Shown here piece by piece: positions 33,021 to 33,048 of a stretch of DNA of 33,048 bases. A program made the position numbers and the translations under genes. Each line of letters starts with the position of its first letter. Position 1 is the first letter of the stretch. This DNA comes from Burkholderiales bacterium (lineage in GTDB: Bacteria > Pseudomonadota > Gammaproteobacteria > Burkholderiales > SG8-39): NCBI GenBank assembly GCA_026416295.1, contig JAOAFL010000077.1, forward strand, positions 1 to 33,048, in the 5' to 3' direction. The notes beneath the pieces were generated by a model. The model saw nothing but the letters and a program-made list of their open reading frames with translations. It was not told where the DNA came from and did not search any database.

Positions 33021-33048
33021 ATCGGGCCGGCGTCCTGCTACGCTTCGC

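Noticed and set aside
1-33048. CRISPR arrays, insertion sequences, prophage or attachment sites
   Set aside because: No spaced direct repeats, transposase, integrase or phage genes were seen. The only accessory-looking element is the toxin-antitoxin pair.

Overview
The window is very GC-rich chromosomal DNA, densely packed with genes, from a proteobacterium that is most likely a betaproteobacterium related to Burkholderiales. The evidence is gene order: ybgC-tolQRAB-pal-cpoB, yebC-ruvC-ruvA-ruvB, gmk-rpoZ-spoT, and yicC-Ser/Thr kinase-PP2C phosphatase-rph. The N-acetylglutamate synthase also has the proteobacterial two-domain form. I see no insertion sequence, prophage or CRISPR array. The species cannot be named from the sequence alone.

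Left part (1-5500). A GcvH-like lipoyl carrier with LbpA-type features has its own promoter and overlaps an ArsR-family regulator. The regulator carries the two cysteines, 66 residues apart, typical of persulfide sensors of the SqrR/BigR type. Converging on it from the minus strand is a four-gene unit: a HerA-like ATPase, a short-chain dehydrogenase with a degenerate active site, a lipoate-protein ligase fused to an alpha/beta hydrolase, and a 119-residue unknown protein. Carrier, sulfane-sulfur regulator and unusual ligase side by side suggest lipoate-dependent sulfur metabolism (sHdr-like). The sHdr genes themselves are not in the window.

Middle (5500-16220). yebC and ruvCAB follow, with a Phd/PIN toxin-antitoxin pair inserted between ruvA and ruvB. 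The pair has its own promoter, and its toxin stop codon overlaps the ruvB start. Next come a complete Tol-Pal envelope system, queC (apparently with a CTG start), tRNA-Lys(TTT) and a quinone-oxidoreductase-like dehydrogenase.

Right-middle (16220-24830). On the minus strand lie yicC-gmk-rpoZ-spoT (RNA turnover, GMP kinase, RNA polymerase omega, ppGpp metabolism). Divergent from them is a tightly overlapping kinase-phosphatase-rph operon. Then come yggX and argA on the minus strand, and a small exported unknown protein.

Right end (24859-33048). A minus-strand operon runs from an IlvD/Edd sugar-acid dehydratase through a three-part TRAP transporter (dctP, dctQ, dctM), a PdxA-family dehydrogenase and an altronate/galactarate-type dehydratase to rsmE. 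It reads as an uptake and catabolic pathway for a sugar acid. A GntR-type palindrome lies upstream of the first gene.

Several genes (yebC, ybgC, tolB, the kinase) have a -10-like hexamer 6-9 bases before the start codon and no Shine-Dalgarno sequence, which suggests nearly leaderless mRNAs.
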